A stretch of 64,000 bases of DNA from Viscum album (Eukaryota; Streptophyta; Magnoliopsida; Santalales; Viscaceae), in the NCBI GenBank assembly GCA_963277665.1, contig OY728122.1:2125876024-2125940023 (forward strand). The letters are read 5' to 3'. The translations under genes and the position numbers were made by a program. The notes beneath the pieces are model-generated. The model was given only the letters and a program-made list of their open reading frames with translations, was not told the origin of the DNA and did not search any database. Below are positions 50,431 to 62,206 of this stretch, piece by piece. Every line of letters begins with the position of its first letter. The stretch's first letter is position 1.

Positions 50431-53400
50431 TTATTATTTTATGTTACAATATTTCATTTGGTATCTATGAAATTTGATGACTTATTTCTAAAAATTCAAA
50501 TGCATAGCCCTTTTTAAAAAGGGTATATTCTAGATGAGTGTACCACATATTATTATAGGTCTTTACTTAATATTGGGATTATATTAAATCATGTTGGATA
50601 TGTTGATGATTAAATAAATCCATTTAAATCATAAATTAATTAAAAAATCAGATGATCGATTCTCAGGTTGGGAAAATATCAAATATTTAATGAAAAATAA
50701 TGAGTTCATACAATAACATAGATTGGGCTACTCAATAGTGGTATTATAGAACCATTAATAGAAAAATTTAATATTAAAAAAAGGATATTACTTTAGATTA
50801 AATCATGAAAAAATAAACAGATTTTAAAATCCATTAAGAAATAAATTATTTATTTGTTATCATATCCTTTAAGATCAAAAGCAATTTAATATTAAAAAAA
50901 TAGTGATATACTTATCTTCGTAAATAATAATATTTTATATTTATACATGTAACTCATGAATGATAATAATTTAAATAGTTTTATATATGATTTAAATTAT
51001 TTGGATCAAGGATATTGGTAGATGTGTATACAATATGATGCTTATAATATTAATGACTTTATGTTTGTTAAATTTTTTAATAAAAATTGTGTAAACACAA
51101 AAAAATTGCGAAATCATCACAAAATTGTAAAACTTAACAAACTTTAGGTAGTTTATTGAAATTTTAAAACTAAATTATAATAGAAAATATTAGTTTTCTA
51201 TTCAAATAAATGTGGTTCGAAATTTATATGGGCAAATTATTTAATTATATAATTTACTTAAGTGAACTAATCTCTATTGATTGATACTTGTGAGTATTAA
51301 GAACATGGTCCATATGATTTTTCCTCATGAGATAAAATGTTATATTATGTGGATAATAGAGTTTGATAAGGGTTTAATGTTGTATTCCATGATAATCCAA
51401 TAGAAGTTTATCATTTGGTGACAAATTTGAAGAAATGTATGGTGACATTGAACCACATAAACAAAAAGGAGATATATATATCTGTCTATGATGATATTGA
51501 TTCAATTATTCATGAAAGGTAGGGTGAAAATGATGAAATCATATTAGTGGTGGATGATGAAAATAATATAATTAATGTTTAATTAATTGAATGTATATTT
51601 AGTCTATTAACATAAATTTTTTTATTTACAATATAGGAGTTAAATTATTTTATGTTGAAAAATATAAATAAATGATATTTTATATTTTATATCATGTATC
51701 AACTGTTTTCGATTTTGTTGGTATGATGGAATGTTATGGAAAAATTATATAAAAATTTGAACCATTCATCCACCTATGCTACGATGTTAGAGGACCCATA
51801 ATATAACCTACCTATAGCATTAGTTAGTATTCTATTTTTTTATTTTATACCCTTTCCATCAATTGATACCATTTGTAATACTCTCATATTAATCAGTCAT
51901 CACCCCCACATATAGTGTGTTAGATTACATAATAGGGTTTTCTGAGGAACCATGTGGCACAACATAGTATTGGTCATCAACTGAGTATGTGGTACCATAG
52001 TTACCATTTTAATGTTACTAGAGTGTCACCATGTTTGTTATATAATTTTTAAAGTTATGTTTTTACATATGTATACTAATTTTTGAATATATTTATTGAA
52101 TAAATTTAGATTATAATTTGAAAAAAAAAATCATAAATACATCAAATGATTTTACAAAGGGAAATTATAATGTTGTTTTTTCATTTTACTTGTTTAGAGT
52201 TCCCAAATATGATGATGAAGGCTTATATTGGAATATCTGTATCTAGTCAGTATTAGAGATAACATGTCAACCCATCATTTATCATGTACAGGGGAATATT
52301 CCCACTGGTAGGATGAATTATATTTTTTATAAATAATTTAATATAAGTCAAAAATAATTATAATATTGTTTTATATATTAATCATATATATCAATCTAAT
52401 TATTTTTTTATATAAAACAAGTAGATTATTCTCTATTTTGATGTTAATGATGTTGTTTTTCATAAATGGTATTTGAACATTTATGGTAAAAGGATTAAGG
52501 ATGTTATGATAATGTTGAGGTGTAAGTTAAATGACACTTCATTGAGTGTTTTTCAAATTTATGAAACAGTTCCCAAAGTGATACTTCACGATCAGTGCAT
52601 GTTTATTGTGGGTAAAAATAATTTTATTTCACATAAATAATATTATATTGTTTAAATTAATTAAGTATTATATATTAATAATAATTAAATTTTTATTAAT
52701 AAAATAAATTTTTTTTAAATATTCTAAAAGACTCATCAAATATGGAGAAAAAATTCATATCATACAATTGTTGTTACAAAACAATTTTTTTGGGTAGAAT
52801 GGTGAATAATTTTATTTTCTAACTATTTATTAAAAATAATTTTCTTTCATTTTCTATTGTTTAATTTTTTTATTTTTTATTTTTTTCATTGAGGTTATTT
52901 GTGAATGTTTTTGTCTATTAGGTTAATTGAACTATGTTGTGGGTTGATTAAATCGAGAAATATAATAGAAATTATGATAATGAAACTACTGTAAACATTG
53001 GGGTAAAAAATATAACATTTTAATATTTTCATGAATGAATTTGTTAAAAAATTTATATTTTCATGAAAAAATTAATGAGTTATGGCAAAAAAATCCATAA
53101 TATTCATTATTAATTTTCTATAGTCATAATATTGCTGGAGTTTCTGGAATATGTCACATTGGTAATGTAACAGGGTTTCATTCAATATTTTCCCAATCAA
53201 GATATTTTGGGAGGATATCTTTTCCATTAAATATGATGCCTCCTTATAAAAGATTCAATAATGTTACTATAATCAATCCTTTATAATAAAAAAATATTTT
53301 TATTATCCCGAATATAATATTATAGTGGGAGATGTGACAGAAAGATTGAGATGATCAATTTGAATTGATGGAGAATGCATTGGGTTTGTTTTCTCTGGGA

Positions 53401-54340
53401 ATTACTAGGGGAATTTCCATGTATAATACATAATTGATATAACAAACAATTATGGTTTTTAATATAAAACATTTACATTAAGATTATTATATTATTATAA
53501 TAACCATTAAAAAAAATTTCTTATGTATTATGTAATTTAAACTCATTTATATTCTAAATTAAATTTAATATGACTACAGGATATAGTGAATGCAACTAGT
53601 TGACATGAGAATTTGCATCATCAACCATATGAAAGAATCCAACATGACATTGAACGTAAAAATTTATGTTTGATCCTCTTTTATATTTATTTTTTTCTAA
53701 AAAGAATATATACTTATTCTACAATATTTCACTAGTCTATTGTTAGTTTTCACGATCTTTTAATTTATGTAAATGTTGTATAGTGTTTGTTTTATTGGAG
53801 TATTGAAATTATGTAATTATTTATATTATAGATATATCTATATTTTAAAACCATAAGTACTATAATATTTGTGGATATAAATATATGATAGTTTTTTACT
53901 TGTTAATTATTTAAACCTCATCTAATTTTAAAAAATATAGAAAAATTTTAATCTATAGATATATTTACCACTAGTCATTATATAATCATAGTAAAATACA
54001 ACTAAAGCACTGATAAAGTTTTATTGGAGGTTATAACTTCTTCTAATATATAAATATATATATTTATATATATATATTTAAAAATATTATTTTATATTTT
54101 CAATAATTCTAATATCCTCATTGGTGAATAATATATTTAAAAATATTTCATGACTATTTTTAGGGAAGTTACAAAGTTGTCATAGAATACGAATGAACAA
54201 AGGATTCACTATGCATCTTAAATTTCATATAAAACCACTTATAATTAATTACTGGCATATGAAAATGAAATCGTTTTAAAAACAACCTCCTACTAATAGG
54301 TTGTAGATTAATCTAATGTGTATTTCAAAAAAACCACCGC
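50431..54340 (+). mobile_element. Right part of the CACTA element, unassigned
   Basis: About 3.9 kb, very AT-rich. The transposase C-terminus and a second TNPA-like gene could have been here. I see fragments such as DDIDSIIHER near 51490, but nothing reliable. ATATATATA-type runs occur at 54050-54080. Confidence 0.4.
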
Positions 54341-54349
54341 TATATAGTG

Positions 54350-54990
54350 TTTTACATGTACTCCAAGCCTGAACACTATGATGGTGATCCATAGTATTAT
54401 TGTTCTATCTTGATACTGTTGAATCATTTTTAGAAATTTTTCATGATTGTTAAATCCTCTAGTTAATTTTTAAAATTAAGGAGAATGGTTTATTTGGATA
54501 GAATAAAGTGAATACATATTCCTAGAAATTAATAAGAGGTTATCAGTGAACCTTCACTCGCACTGCTTGATGGTGGAGATGGTTTTTTCATATACATTGA
54601 TGCTTTAAATATGGTCTTGTAATGTATCATTATGCATAATGAAAAGGAAATTTTGTATACTGAACAAAAATTAAATACCCATAACAATTTACATGAGATG
54701 TGGTTTAGGGTTAGAATAAATATTTTTTACAATAATTATTTGGAGAATCATGAAAATTCTAAAAAGTGTGACATATATTATGATTTCCCAAACACAGATG
54801 CCACTCAAAGATTCCCTAATACCTATTGGTCTCATTTCATTGAGTAAATCTCTCCAAACTCTAGAGGAAACTAACTAGATTTGAGGGCTTAGGGTGTCTC
54901 TTTGGGGATACTATGAACACATTATCATATTTGAATACAATGGATAGGTAATAAAAAATTATAGTAGAATAATATATATGAAATGATGGG
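54350..54990 (+). pseudogene. Gypsy RT/RNase H of element P, second part
   Basis: After the CACTA end, the plus strand continues pol of P. SLALLDGGDGFFIYIDALNM (54550-54610) corresponds to APVLALP.GG.GFVVYSDAS, where the Asp of YIDA is the first RNase H catalytic residue. CIIMHNEKEILYTEQKL (to about 54680; family: CVLMQ..KVIAYASRQL) and SKKCDIYYD (family: CEIYTDHKSL) follow. Further on, to about 54990, similarity to the RH-integrase linker is faint. Element Q's LTR begins soon after. Confidence 0.7.
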
Positions 54991-55200
54991 AAAATAGAAG
55001 ACATAAGCAACTAAGAACATGATATCAATGCTCAGAATCATTCTATGAATCATATTCAAAACGATGATCATGTGTGTCATGTATCTATAAAGAAGGAAAA
55101 AAATAGATTTAAAGAGTGGTCAGTCGTAATATAAAAAAGAAAAAAATCAAAAAATATATAGATTATCCTTAGCTCTAGCCATGTCATCTTTTTCCTACAC
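54991..55200. other. Boundary zone between P and Q
   Basis: Transition between the plus-strand pol of P and the minus-strand LTR of Q. No target duplication or exact LTR end could be identified. Confidence 0.3.
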
Positions 55201-57197
55201 TATCCTATGTTAATCCAGATGTTATGAATCCAATAGAGGAATATTCCCCTTATCTTCATCTAGATACTTGTAATATGATTGGGTACCATTGGCATCATGA
55301 ATACAGTGTGAGGTAAATCTCTATAAGACACCACCAATACAGACAATAGACATCCCATATGTCCATACAATATGGCACTGTGTAGATATACAAATGTAAG
55401 AAGTAAAAAAACTGTAAATGGGTCAGCTCTGGTTTTTAAAATGAATCCAAACAAACAGTATTTCTTCAGCCAGTGATGGAATAACTCTAAATATGTATCA
55501 AGGTAATTAGTATCCAATATCAGATTTATATGGGACACCATTCCAGATATCACAATTTTATTACAATAGTATCACATGGGTCACCAAGCTCATATAGTAT
55601 AACTATATAGAGACACCATTCCCAGTATCATAGAATATGGATTACATGCCCAATAAAATATAATAGAGATTACAAGCTCGGAATCATATTAGTATCGGGG
55701 TTTACATTCCAAATATCACATTTATATAAGGGTAGTCATTTCAATTTAATTATATCAACTATTTTCATGCCCATTCATCTTAATTAGTGTTGGTGTTCAT
55801 TCAAATTTTATATTAAGAAGAAGGGTCACCATGCCAAATTGTATTAAATAAGAATAATGGTCATAATGCCCATAATTCATAGTTAAAGATGGTCTTCATT
55901 CCCACACATCCTTAGTAATGACACCTATTCTCTTTAATACGATTCAAGGCAAAATCCATTTTCCATTGACATTAAATAATGAAATGGGTTTAACCATTAT
56001 ACATTTAATTAGGTGACGTAGGCTTACCACTCACCTCAATTCAGTTAAATTCCATATAATAGTAATTGTAAAATTCGGTTATATTCCACTACTTTCATTC
56101 TATATCAACATGTTACCATCATTATAAGTTATGGACAATTGTTTTTGGGAATAATAGCTTAAATGGCCAAATAGGTATAAGGAAGGAATATCCATAAATA
56201 ATTGCTTTCTCCCAAGATGACAATTCATGATGTGAAATGGGTTCTATATAGCCATTAGGTTCCATGAAAAGTATATAATTTAAGAGAAATATAATTTAGT
56301 GGAAACGTATGATGAAACTAGCATGTGAAAAAAATTGAACAAATTATTAAACATCAAGACTTCAGGTATAATTTATAAAAAACCTACCACATACTCAAAT
56401 GACTCTCTTCAACTAGTATATACATTTAGTTTAGTCTAAATGGGAAGTGATACGATGAGTAGTCCAACACCCTATAAATAGGTCATATGAGCCTACACCT
56501 TAATAACACATTCATGGAGATGATAAACAATAAATGATTAAAAAATTGAAATCTTATTGAAGAAAATCCAACAAGATTAACATTGATTTTTTATGACTTA
56601 AGATGGATTAATGAGACCAAATACATTCAATGATATATTTCTATGATCAAAGAGGGAATAAAACCCTGTATATATGCTATACTGAGAAATGGTATTAGTG
56701 AAAATATTTTAGACATTTCATTAACGGTTGTTTAATCATTTCACCTAAGAAAAAGGGTCACCCAGTTTGGCTGAACAGTTGGCCCAACCACTTGCCAACG
56801 GTGTTCCTTTTACTGTACTAAGAGGGTACCTTCATTGTTAGTTTTCATAGTTGAAGAAACCATTCACCAACCATTCAATACATCTTTACTAATATGACTA
56901 TAGTTTTTTCATAGTTTTATAGTCCCTGTTGCAGGGTTAGGGAAAACTATATAGTTTGCTTCACCCCATTATCTTTCCCTGTATGGTTAGGAGCAAAAAT
57001 GTAGGTTGGGGAATATAATTTATATTAACCATGACACATAGTGATTTTCTCCACTGGATAGGGCTCTGGTCCTTGAAAAATCACAGGAAACCCCCATAAC
57101 CCTTTAAACCTCAATCGGAATCCTTAATTAGTACATATTAAACAATTAGAACAAAATTAAAAGCATACATGCCTAAGGTAAAAATTAGTTTCTTATA
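55201..57197 (-). repeat. 3' LTR of chromovirus Q (left edge approximate)
   Basis: Lies directly after the PPT of Q. On the minus strand the LTR start reads TATAAGAAACTAATT, a plausible decay of TGTAAG. It carries a 31-bp minisatellite (55534-55925). The 97-codon minus ORF 55260-55553 is inside it, is not similar to any element protein I know, and partly overlaps the repeats. The left end is set only by where pol of P fades. Confidence 0.5.
55534..55925 (-). repeat. Degenerate ~31-bp minisatellite in the LTR of Q
   Basis: Units share a (T/C)ACCATGCCCAA-like core followed by an AT-rich ATTAAATAAGA-like tail. Cores start near 55535, 55581, 55613, 55642, 55670, 55702, 55733, 55764, 55795, 55826, 55861 and 55894, with spacing mostly 28-36 bp. 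No two units are identical. Confidence 0.65.
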
Positions 57198-57198
57198 G

Positions 57199-57210
57199 TC
57201 TTCCCACCTT
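57199..57210 (-). other. Polypurine tract of chromovirus Q
   Basis: AAGGTGGGAAGA on the minus strand, between the chromodomain end and the LTR start. It closely resembles the AAGGGGGAAGA PPT of element 4. Confidence 0.65.
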
Positions 57211-58599
57211 AAAGGAAATCATCCTCGAGTTTTCCTTCCAAGTGAATTGAAACACTATATGTGAATAACTCAAGCTACTGAGCACGTAAGTCAGCCTCCC
57301 ACTCTAATATCTCCTCTTGTACTCAACAATGATAAGATAATTCTTATACTAATGAAATAATAGTCCTCAGAGAGACTTCATGCTCTTATAAATAATGCAT
57401 ATTTCATACTCCACAAATGAATCATTATCATCTAGTTGAACATCCTTAGGATAAAATGTATGAGATGGGTCAGCATGATATTGATGAAGCTAGGAAATGT
57501 GGAAGATGTCACTCATGAAATGATACATCTGAGTTATTAACTATAGATAGGCTACAGGACCGACTTTCCCCAGAATCAAAAATTGATCCAAAAAACATGG
57601 GGATAAATTCTCTTTTCTCTATATATTTCTATGCACAAATATAGGTGATACCTATAAGAATACATTATCCCTGACCTCAAACTCCAGAGGTCATTGATGA
57701 TGATCATTATATGATATCAGTTTATACTAATAAGTGTACATATGATTCTGAATGAGTTTAACCTACTTTTAAATCTCCTGAACGAGATGAGGACCCAATA
57801 GCACTGCCACACTTTCCTCAAACTACCACATGGGTGTATAAAGATCCATATTGTATAGGGCCTCATAGGGATCCATCTAAATCATAGCTGGATAATTGTT
57901 ATTCTATTATAACATGAAGAGAGGGATATTTTTTTCAAAAAACAACATAAATTAAGTATGCATGATCGAATCAAGTCCTATAGAACTTTCATATTCTATT
58001 CTGACTGACCATTGGTCTGAGGGTGAATGGTAGGGCTTAGAAGAACATGTGTAAACATATACATCAGAACCCCTTTCGAAAACCTCAATGTAATCCAAGA
58101 GTCCTTATAGTGAATGATAGTAAATGAGACCCATTTAGCCATATAATCTCATAGATATACAATTTTCCCACATCATCCACTGAGAATGTCTCATGTCTAT
58201 AGAGTATGTGCGCTACTTTATTCAGTCGGTCAACGACTACCAATATAGTGACCCTACCTCTCAATGATCACGATAAGTTGACTATAATGTCCATAGAAAT
58301 TTCCTCTCATTTTCATTCCTTAACTAGTAACTACAATAGAAACACTATAGGTCATTGGTTCTCTGCCTCACCTATTGATAGGTTGGACTCCTAGTGATAA
58401 AGCTTGTTATATGAAGCTTCATCCTTTTCTACCAATACTATTAGTGAATATCATGATACATCCTAATGATACCAAGGAAAATTGAAAACTAAGAAGCATG
58501 TGACAACAACATTATCTCCTCTATTATATCTATGGGAACCCAAATACCACCATGTATATACAGGATGTTACCATCAACGGTATTCCAATCTGTAGATGG
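57211..58599 (-). pseudogene. Integrase and chromodomain of element Q
   Basis: From right to left on the minus strand: an H2C2 zinc region (IRMYHDIH, YWWKRMKL, about 58440-58500), EEISMDIIVNL, the core VVVDRLNKVAHIL (about 58220-58250; the Asp is the first catalytic residue), IHPQTNGQSE (58003-58030), DPYEALY (about 57870), LGPHLVQE, KVGPVAY (about 57560), DPSH (about 57490) and the chromodomain end EEILEWEADLRAQ (about 57290). It has several stops and frame changes but is less decayed than pol of O. Q is a chromovirus. It is cut at 58599 by the element starting at 58600, so RT, gag and the 5' LTR are elsewhere. Confidence 0.85.
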
Positions 58600-59289
58600 T
58601 GTAAAGACCTGTAAAATTCAAGGGATATTTTATTTTATTTTTCTAAATTTTCTTTGGGATTTTACAAGAACGTAGTTTCTGACGGCACCTCATTCCGAGG
58701 CCTGGTGTGCTCGGAATTAATTTCCAAAGTTTAGCTCAGGTTCGTTCAGTGAACGAGCGAGCGGGTTTTTCTAACTTTTGAACCTGTGCTCAGAATCGAA
58801 ATCTGAAGGCACCGATGGAATCGCAGCGCCGGTAATTTCTTAGAAACACCTTTTTCAGTGTTGCGTTTACTCGAGTGTGGTTTTTTATTTTGGGATAAAG
58901 TTAAGGAATAAAATAAAAGTGGTGCAACCGATCTTTTGTTTTATTTAAGTCGCTTAACCTATGTTAAGTGGATGACGTGAGACCCACAATATCTTACCCA
59001 CGTGGTAGGATATTTTGTGAGATGGGACCCACATGAGCCACCGTTTCTTTTCATCTAAAGTAATGCACCTTCACCCCTATTAATGAAGCCAAACTGTGCG
59101 TTTATTCTGGTTAAGAAATGCCTCATTAATTTGGGTGGTTAAATCGTTACAATTAATTCATTGAATTGATTGTTTCTTTTTGAATTTCAAAGGTTGACTC
59201 GTGCGCTAATAAAATAAGACTGCTCTTATATTATTTCTGTTGGAACTTATTGCATGGAGAGGATTTGGAGGAAAGTGTTCTTCTTCGAT

Positions 59290-59343
59290 GAAGAACGCGA
59301 AGAACGTGAAGTACGCGAAGAACGCAAAGAATGCGAAGAATGC
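59290..59343 (+). repeat. 9-bp tandem repeat, GAAGAACGC
   Basis: Six 9-bp units with one or two changes each (GAAGAACGC, GAAGAACGT, GAAGTACGC, GAAGAACGC, AAAGAATGC, GAAGAATGC). In frame it would read as Glu-Glu/Arg runs, but the frame is not otherwise supported. Confidence 0.8.
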
Positions 59344-59739
59344 ACCGATCTCCGACGAAGAACGTCAAATCCTCATAAATCAATGATGCTCCTTCCACAA
59401 CGTTTCTTCCGCGACAATCCTTCTCTTCCACGACGATCCTCTTCTTCCGTGACGGTTAATTCATCAACGAACTCACGTTCGATGACAACGTTGAGGTAGG
59501 TAATTATTTGAGAATGATTTTATTCCCTTGATTCTTTCATTCTAAAGAAAACAAAGAAACAGGGATCAACTTATTATCTAGTTGATCCACAAACTTTTTC
59601 CTTGCGGGTTGGGAATATTTTTTGCAGGAAGTTATGGGGGTTTATTTTATTGTTGATCGTGATCTCATCTGTCGGCTTTCTTGGTTTCAATTGGGCCGCC
59701 TGTTATCATAATAACGGGAGGAGGTCAGACCGCACAAAG

Positions 59740-60540
59740 ACGACCGACCCTCCTCTCCCCTTGTTTCTTTGAATTTGTTGCGGCACGTGAAAGGCAGTGT
59801 GGTGCCGTTGCACTGCGCCAAAACGAGAAAGAACGCGGCGAAGAAGCGCGGCACCGTCGCGCCGCGCCGTTGATGCCGAACGAAACCACGGGCGAGGTTG
59901 GGGCCGCAGAGGCGATTCGAATACCCCGCAGATTGTTGTTCAAGTGCGGATCGATGGAAGATAGTGAGACTATCCGCAAAGGCGTTTTGAAGCCGCCGTA
60001 GTAAAGTTTGGGTACCGAGAGGACTGTTGGAGAAAGCGGCGAGCAAAACGGACCACCGGAGCGCGTCCGGTGGTCCGCGGAAGACTCCCCGAGCACACCA
60101 CGCCGGCACGGCGACGCCGGCGGCCAGAGGCGGCGGCCGACACCGGTCGGCCGCCAGGAGGCTACGGCCCCCGACGCGCTGCCGGGAAGGTGCCGCCACG
60201 GCTGAAGCCGCGGGGGCGGGCAGCTAGTCCCGTGGCCACGCGGGACCAGAGGGATGCGGCATCGTGCCGCGTCCGTTGACAAGGAGCAGCCCCCGCGCGG
60301 GGGCCACGGTTTCGTCCAGGGGGGCGGTCCCCCCTTGCGCAGCCGCTTGGCCAGCACCAGCGAGCCAGCGCGCCGGGCCGAGCCGCCCGGCCGGACCGCC
60401 AGGCCAGGCCGCGCCCAGCCGGGTTGGACCCGGACCCAGGTCGGGTCGAACCGGTTCGTGCCGACCCAGGGGGGTTGGGCAGGGTCGGTCCGGGCCCAGA
60501 CCCCCCGTTTTCGGACATCTTCGGTCTTTTTCCCATAACA
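59740..60540 (+). other. GC-rich, CpG-rich island inside the LTR
   Basis: About 800 bp with very high G+C and many CG dinucleotides (for example GCGACGCCGGCGGCC, 60109-60123), in sharp contrast to the AT-rich window. Multiple frames are open on both strands, an effect of few A/T-rich stops. It could be a promoter-type CpG island of the LTR or captured host DNA. No protein domain was recognised. Confidence 0.75.
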
Positions 60541-60548
60541 TAGGGTAC

Positions 60549-61130
60549 GGACCTCCGATCAACACGCCGTCAGTTGCATAGAAATCCTTGTATCGAGACG
60601 GTCATTTAAATATATTAAACTCAAGTTTTCGAAGAACATTGGGTTCGGCCGGATTTGTTCGGATACGAAACCAACCGATCCCTCAGAGCGGAAACAATTA
60701 TATCTTGAGTTCCGGACGTCCGATTGACGTTCCGTCGACTTTGTTGGTTTCCTATTGATGAGACGGAACTTTTGGCATACATCGCCTAAGTTTTGGATGC
60801 AGTTGGAGTATGACCGGGTTGGATTGTACCCAAAATCCAACCGGGCCCCTGGAACAGAAAAGCTGATATCTTTCAGACCGGACGTCCTTTTGACGAACCG
60901 TCAGCGGCGTTGGTGATCAAGTTGAGAAGCGGTCCCTATGAGTATAACCTATGAGAGTTCGGGGTACAGTTGATATACGGCCGGGTTGGTTCGCACATGA
61001 AACCAACTGGGCCCCTGGGACGAAAAGGCTAATAACTCACAGACCGGGCGTCTGAATGACGCGCCGTTTGTTGCATTGAGACCCCTATAACAAGGCGGTC
61101 CTTTGAGATAAATCTTCGTGGGACTTGTGA
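60549..61130 (+). repeat. Four ~165-bp tandem units in the LTR
   Basis: The marker (A/G)CGTCC..TTGACG..CCGTC recurs at about 60549, 60712, 60880 and 61042. Each is followed by GTTG, a GA(G/C)ACGGTC-like word and later a GACCGGGTTGGATTG-like/CCAACCGGGCCCCTGG pair. Divergence between units is substantial. Confidence 0.75.
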
Positions 61131-61265
61131 TAGTTGGAGTATCGACCTGTAACTCGTGGAGCGGACCCTCCCGGAGACGAGCATACAGAGTACGGAGACC
61201 GTGTAGCTGGCTGTGACTGATGACTGCTTGTCTGATTCGATTCGGAGTGATTAGCATAGCCCACT

Positions 61266-61466
61266 GGGGAGCACTACTTTGTGAGGTGGAAGACCCATGG
61301 CGGAGGAGCACTACTTCGTGAGGTGGCAGACCCGCGGTACTCGACAGGAGGAGTACCTCTGTAGGCTATGAGGGGGAGCACTACTGTGTGAGGTGGTAGA
61401 CCCATAGCGGTGGAGCACTAATGTGTGAGGTGACAGACCCACGGTACTCGGCAGGAGGAGTACCTC
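61266..61466 (+). repeat. AGCACTAC...GAGGTGG compound tandem repeat
   Basis: Four copies of GAGCACTACT(T/G)(T/C)GTGAGGTGG followed by AGACCCA (starting near 61269, 61305, 61376 and 61412). The second and fourth carry an extra GGTACTCG(A/G)CAGGAGGAG and TACCTC; the first and third do not. The real period is therefore a pair of about 107 bp present twice. Confidence 0.8.
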
Positions 61467-61594
61467 AGCAGTCTTAGGTTAGTGAGCAGTACCTCGGAGT
61501 TGTGACAGAATCACTGTACACTCTAGAGACGGGTTCATCAGTAGTTACGGTTTCGATAATGAAAATCCTGGTTTGAGCTGAGTCTATGACTTTT

Positions 61595-61775
61595 GTGTTT
61601 ACCTCTTGATTGAGATGTGTCACTTGATAACTTAGGTATATGTATGGGAATATACCTAGGTAGTGGTTATCCGATGATTTCATAATCTTGTGTTTCCTCA
61701 TGATTGAGATGGGTTACTTGATAACTTAGGTATATGTATGGGCATATACCTAAGTAGAGGTTATCTGTTGAGATC
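61595..61775 (+). repeat. Two ~95-bp units with a strong hairpin
   Basis: Each unit contains CACTTGATAACTTAGGTAT or its TACTTG variant and an inverted repeat. In the second unit ACTTAGGTATATG (61726-61738) pairs perfectly over 13 bp with CATATACCTAAGT (61743-61755), with a 4-base loop. In the first the equivalent arms have one or two mismatches. The RNA would fold stably; a role in packaging or dimerisation is only a guess. Confidence 0.8.
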
Positions 61776-62044
61776 TTCTTTATGGTTATCCTTGTTGGAT
61801 TTAGTGAGACCTTGAGGGTCTCGGGGTCCCTGCTGAGTATCTTTATACTCACCCCTGCACGGGCTATGCCCGCACCTCATTGTGTTGGTGGCAAACGATG
61901 GGCAGCGCTGACAGAGGCCGAGTATTCGAGGACTGGACGGTACCCGGAGGTGGACCATACGACGATTCAGTATTCGGAGGTGGACTTCACGGCGAGACGA
62001 CACTCAGAGGAGGTTGACGGGCGAGAGCGTTGTGGAGGCTATCT

Positions 62045-62206
62045 GTACCTACCCTTCAGGTAGGATCCGTGGTGGACGATCCAGGAGCTGCCCTATCTAT
62101 ACCTACCCTTCAGGTAGGATCCGTGATGGACGATCCAGGAGCTGCGCTATCGGTACCTACCCTTCAGGTAGGATCCGAGGAGGACGACCCAGGAGCTTCT
62201 TCCTTT
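62045..62206 (+). repeat. Three 54-bp tandem units with CCTACC/GGTAGG hairpin
   Basis: Units start at 62045, 62099 and 62153, exactly 54 bp apart. Each contains CCTACCCTTCAGGTAGG, a 6-bp stem with a 5-base loop, then ATCCG(T/A) and CGA(T/C)CCAGGAGCT. Because 54 is a multiple of three, open frames through it (62014-62361, 62030-62476) encode an 18-residue repeat; I regard these as by-products. Confidence 0.9.

Larger units (their letters stand above)
46506..54349 (+). mobile_element. CACTA (En/Spm) transposon with decayed transposase, ~7.8 kb
   Basis: The left end CACTACAAGAAAAA is the classic CACTA terminus. The right end is placed at TATATAGTG (54341-54349), which is imperfect but lies exactly where the gypsy P pol resumes. 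A TNP2-type transposase lies inside on the plus strand. The size fits autonomous CACTA elements. The 3-bp duplication is no longer clear (CTA on the left). The element is old, since the transposase is full of stops. Confidence 0.7.

Noticed and set aside
55260..55553. 97-codon minus-strand ORF
   Set aside because: It sits in the LTR of Q, overlaps the start of the minisatellite, and shows no motif. It is a chance open frame.
59687..60581. ORFs of up to 210 codons in the GC-rich island
   Set aside because: Five or more frames on both strands are open simultaneously, the proteins are Pro/Arg/Gly-rich, and they lie inside an LTR. Low stop frequency in GC-rich DNA explains them.
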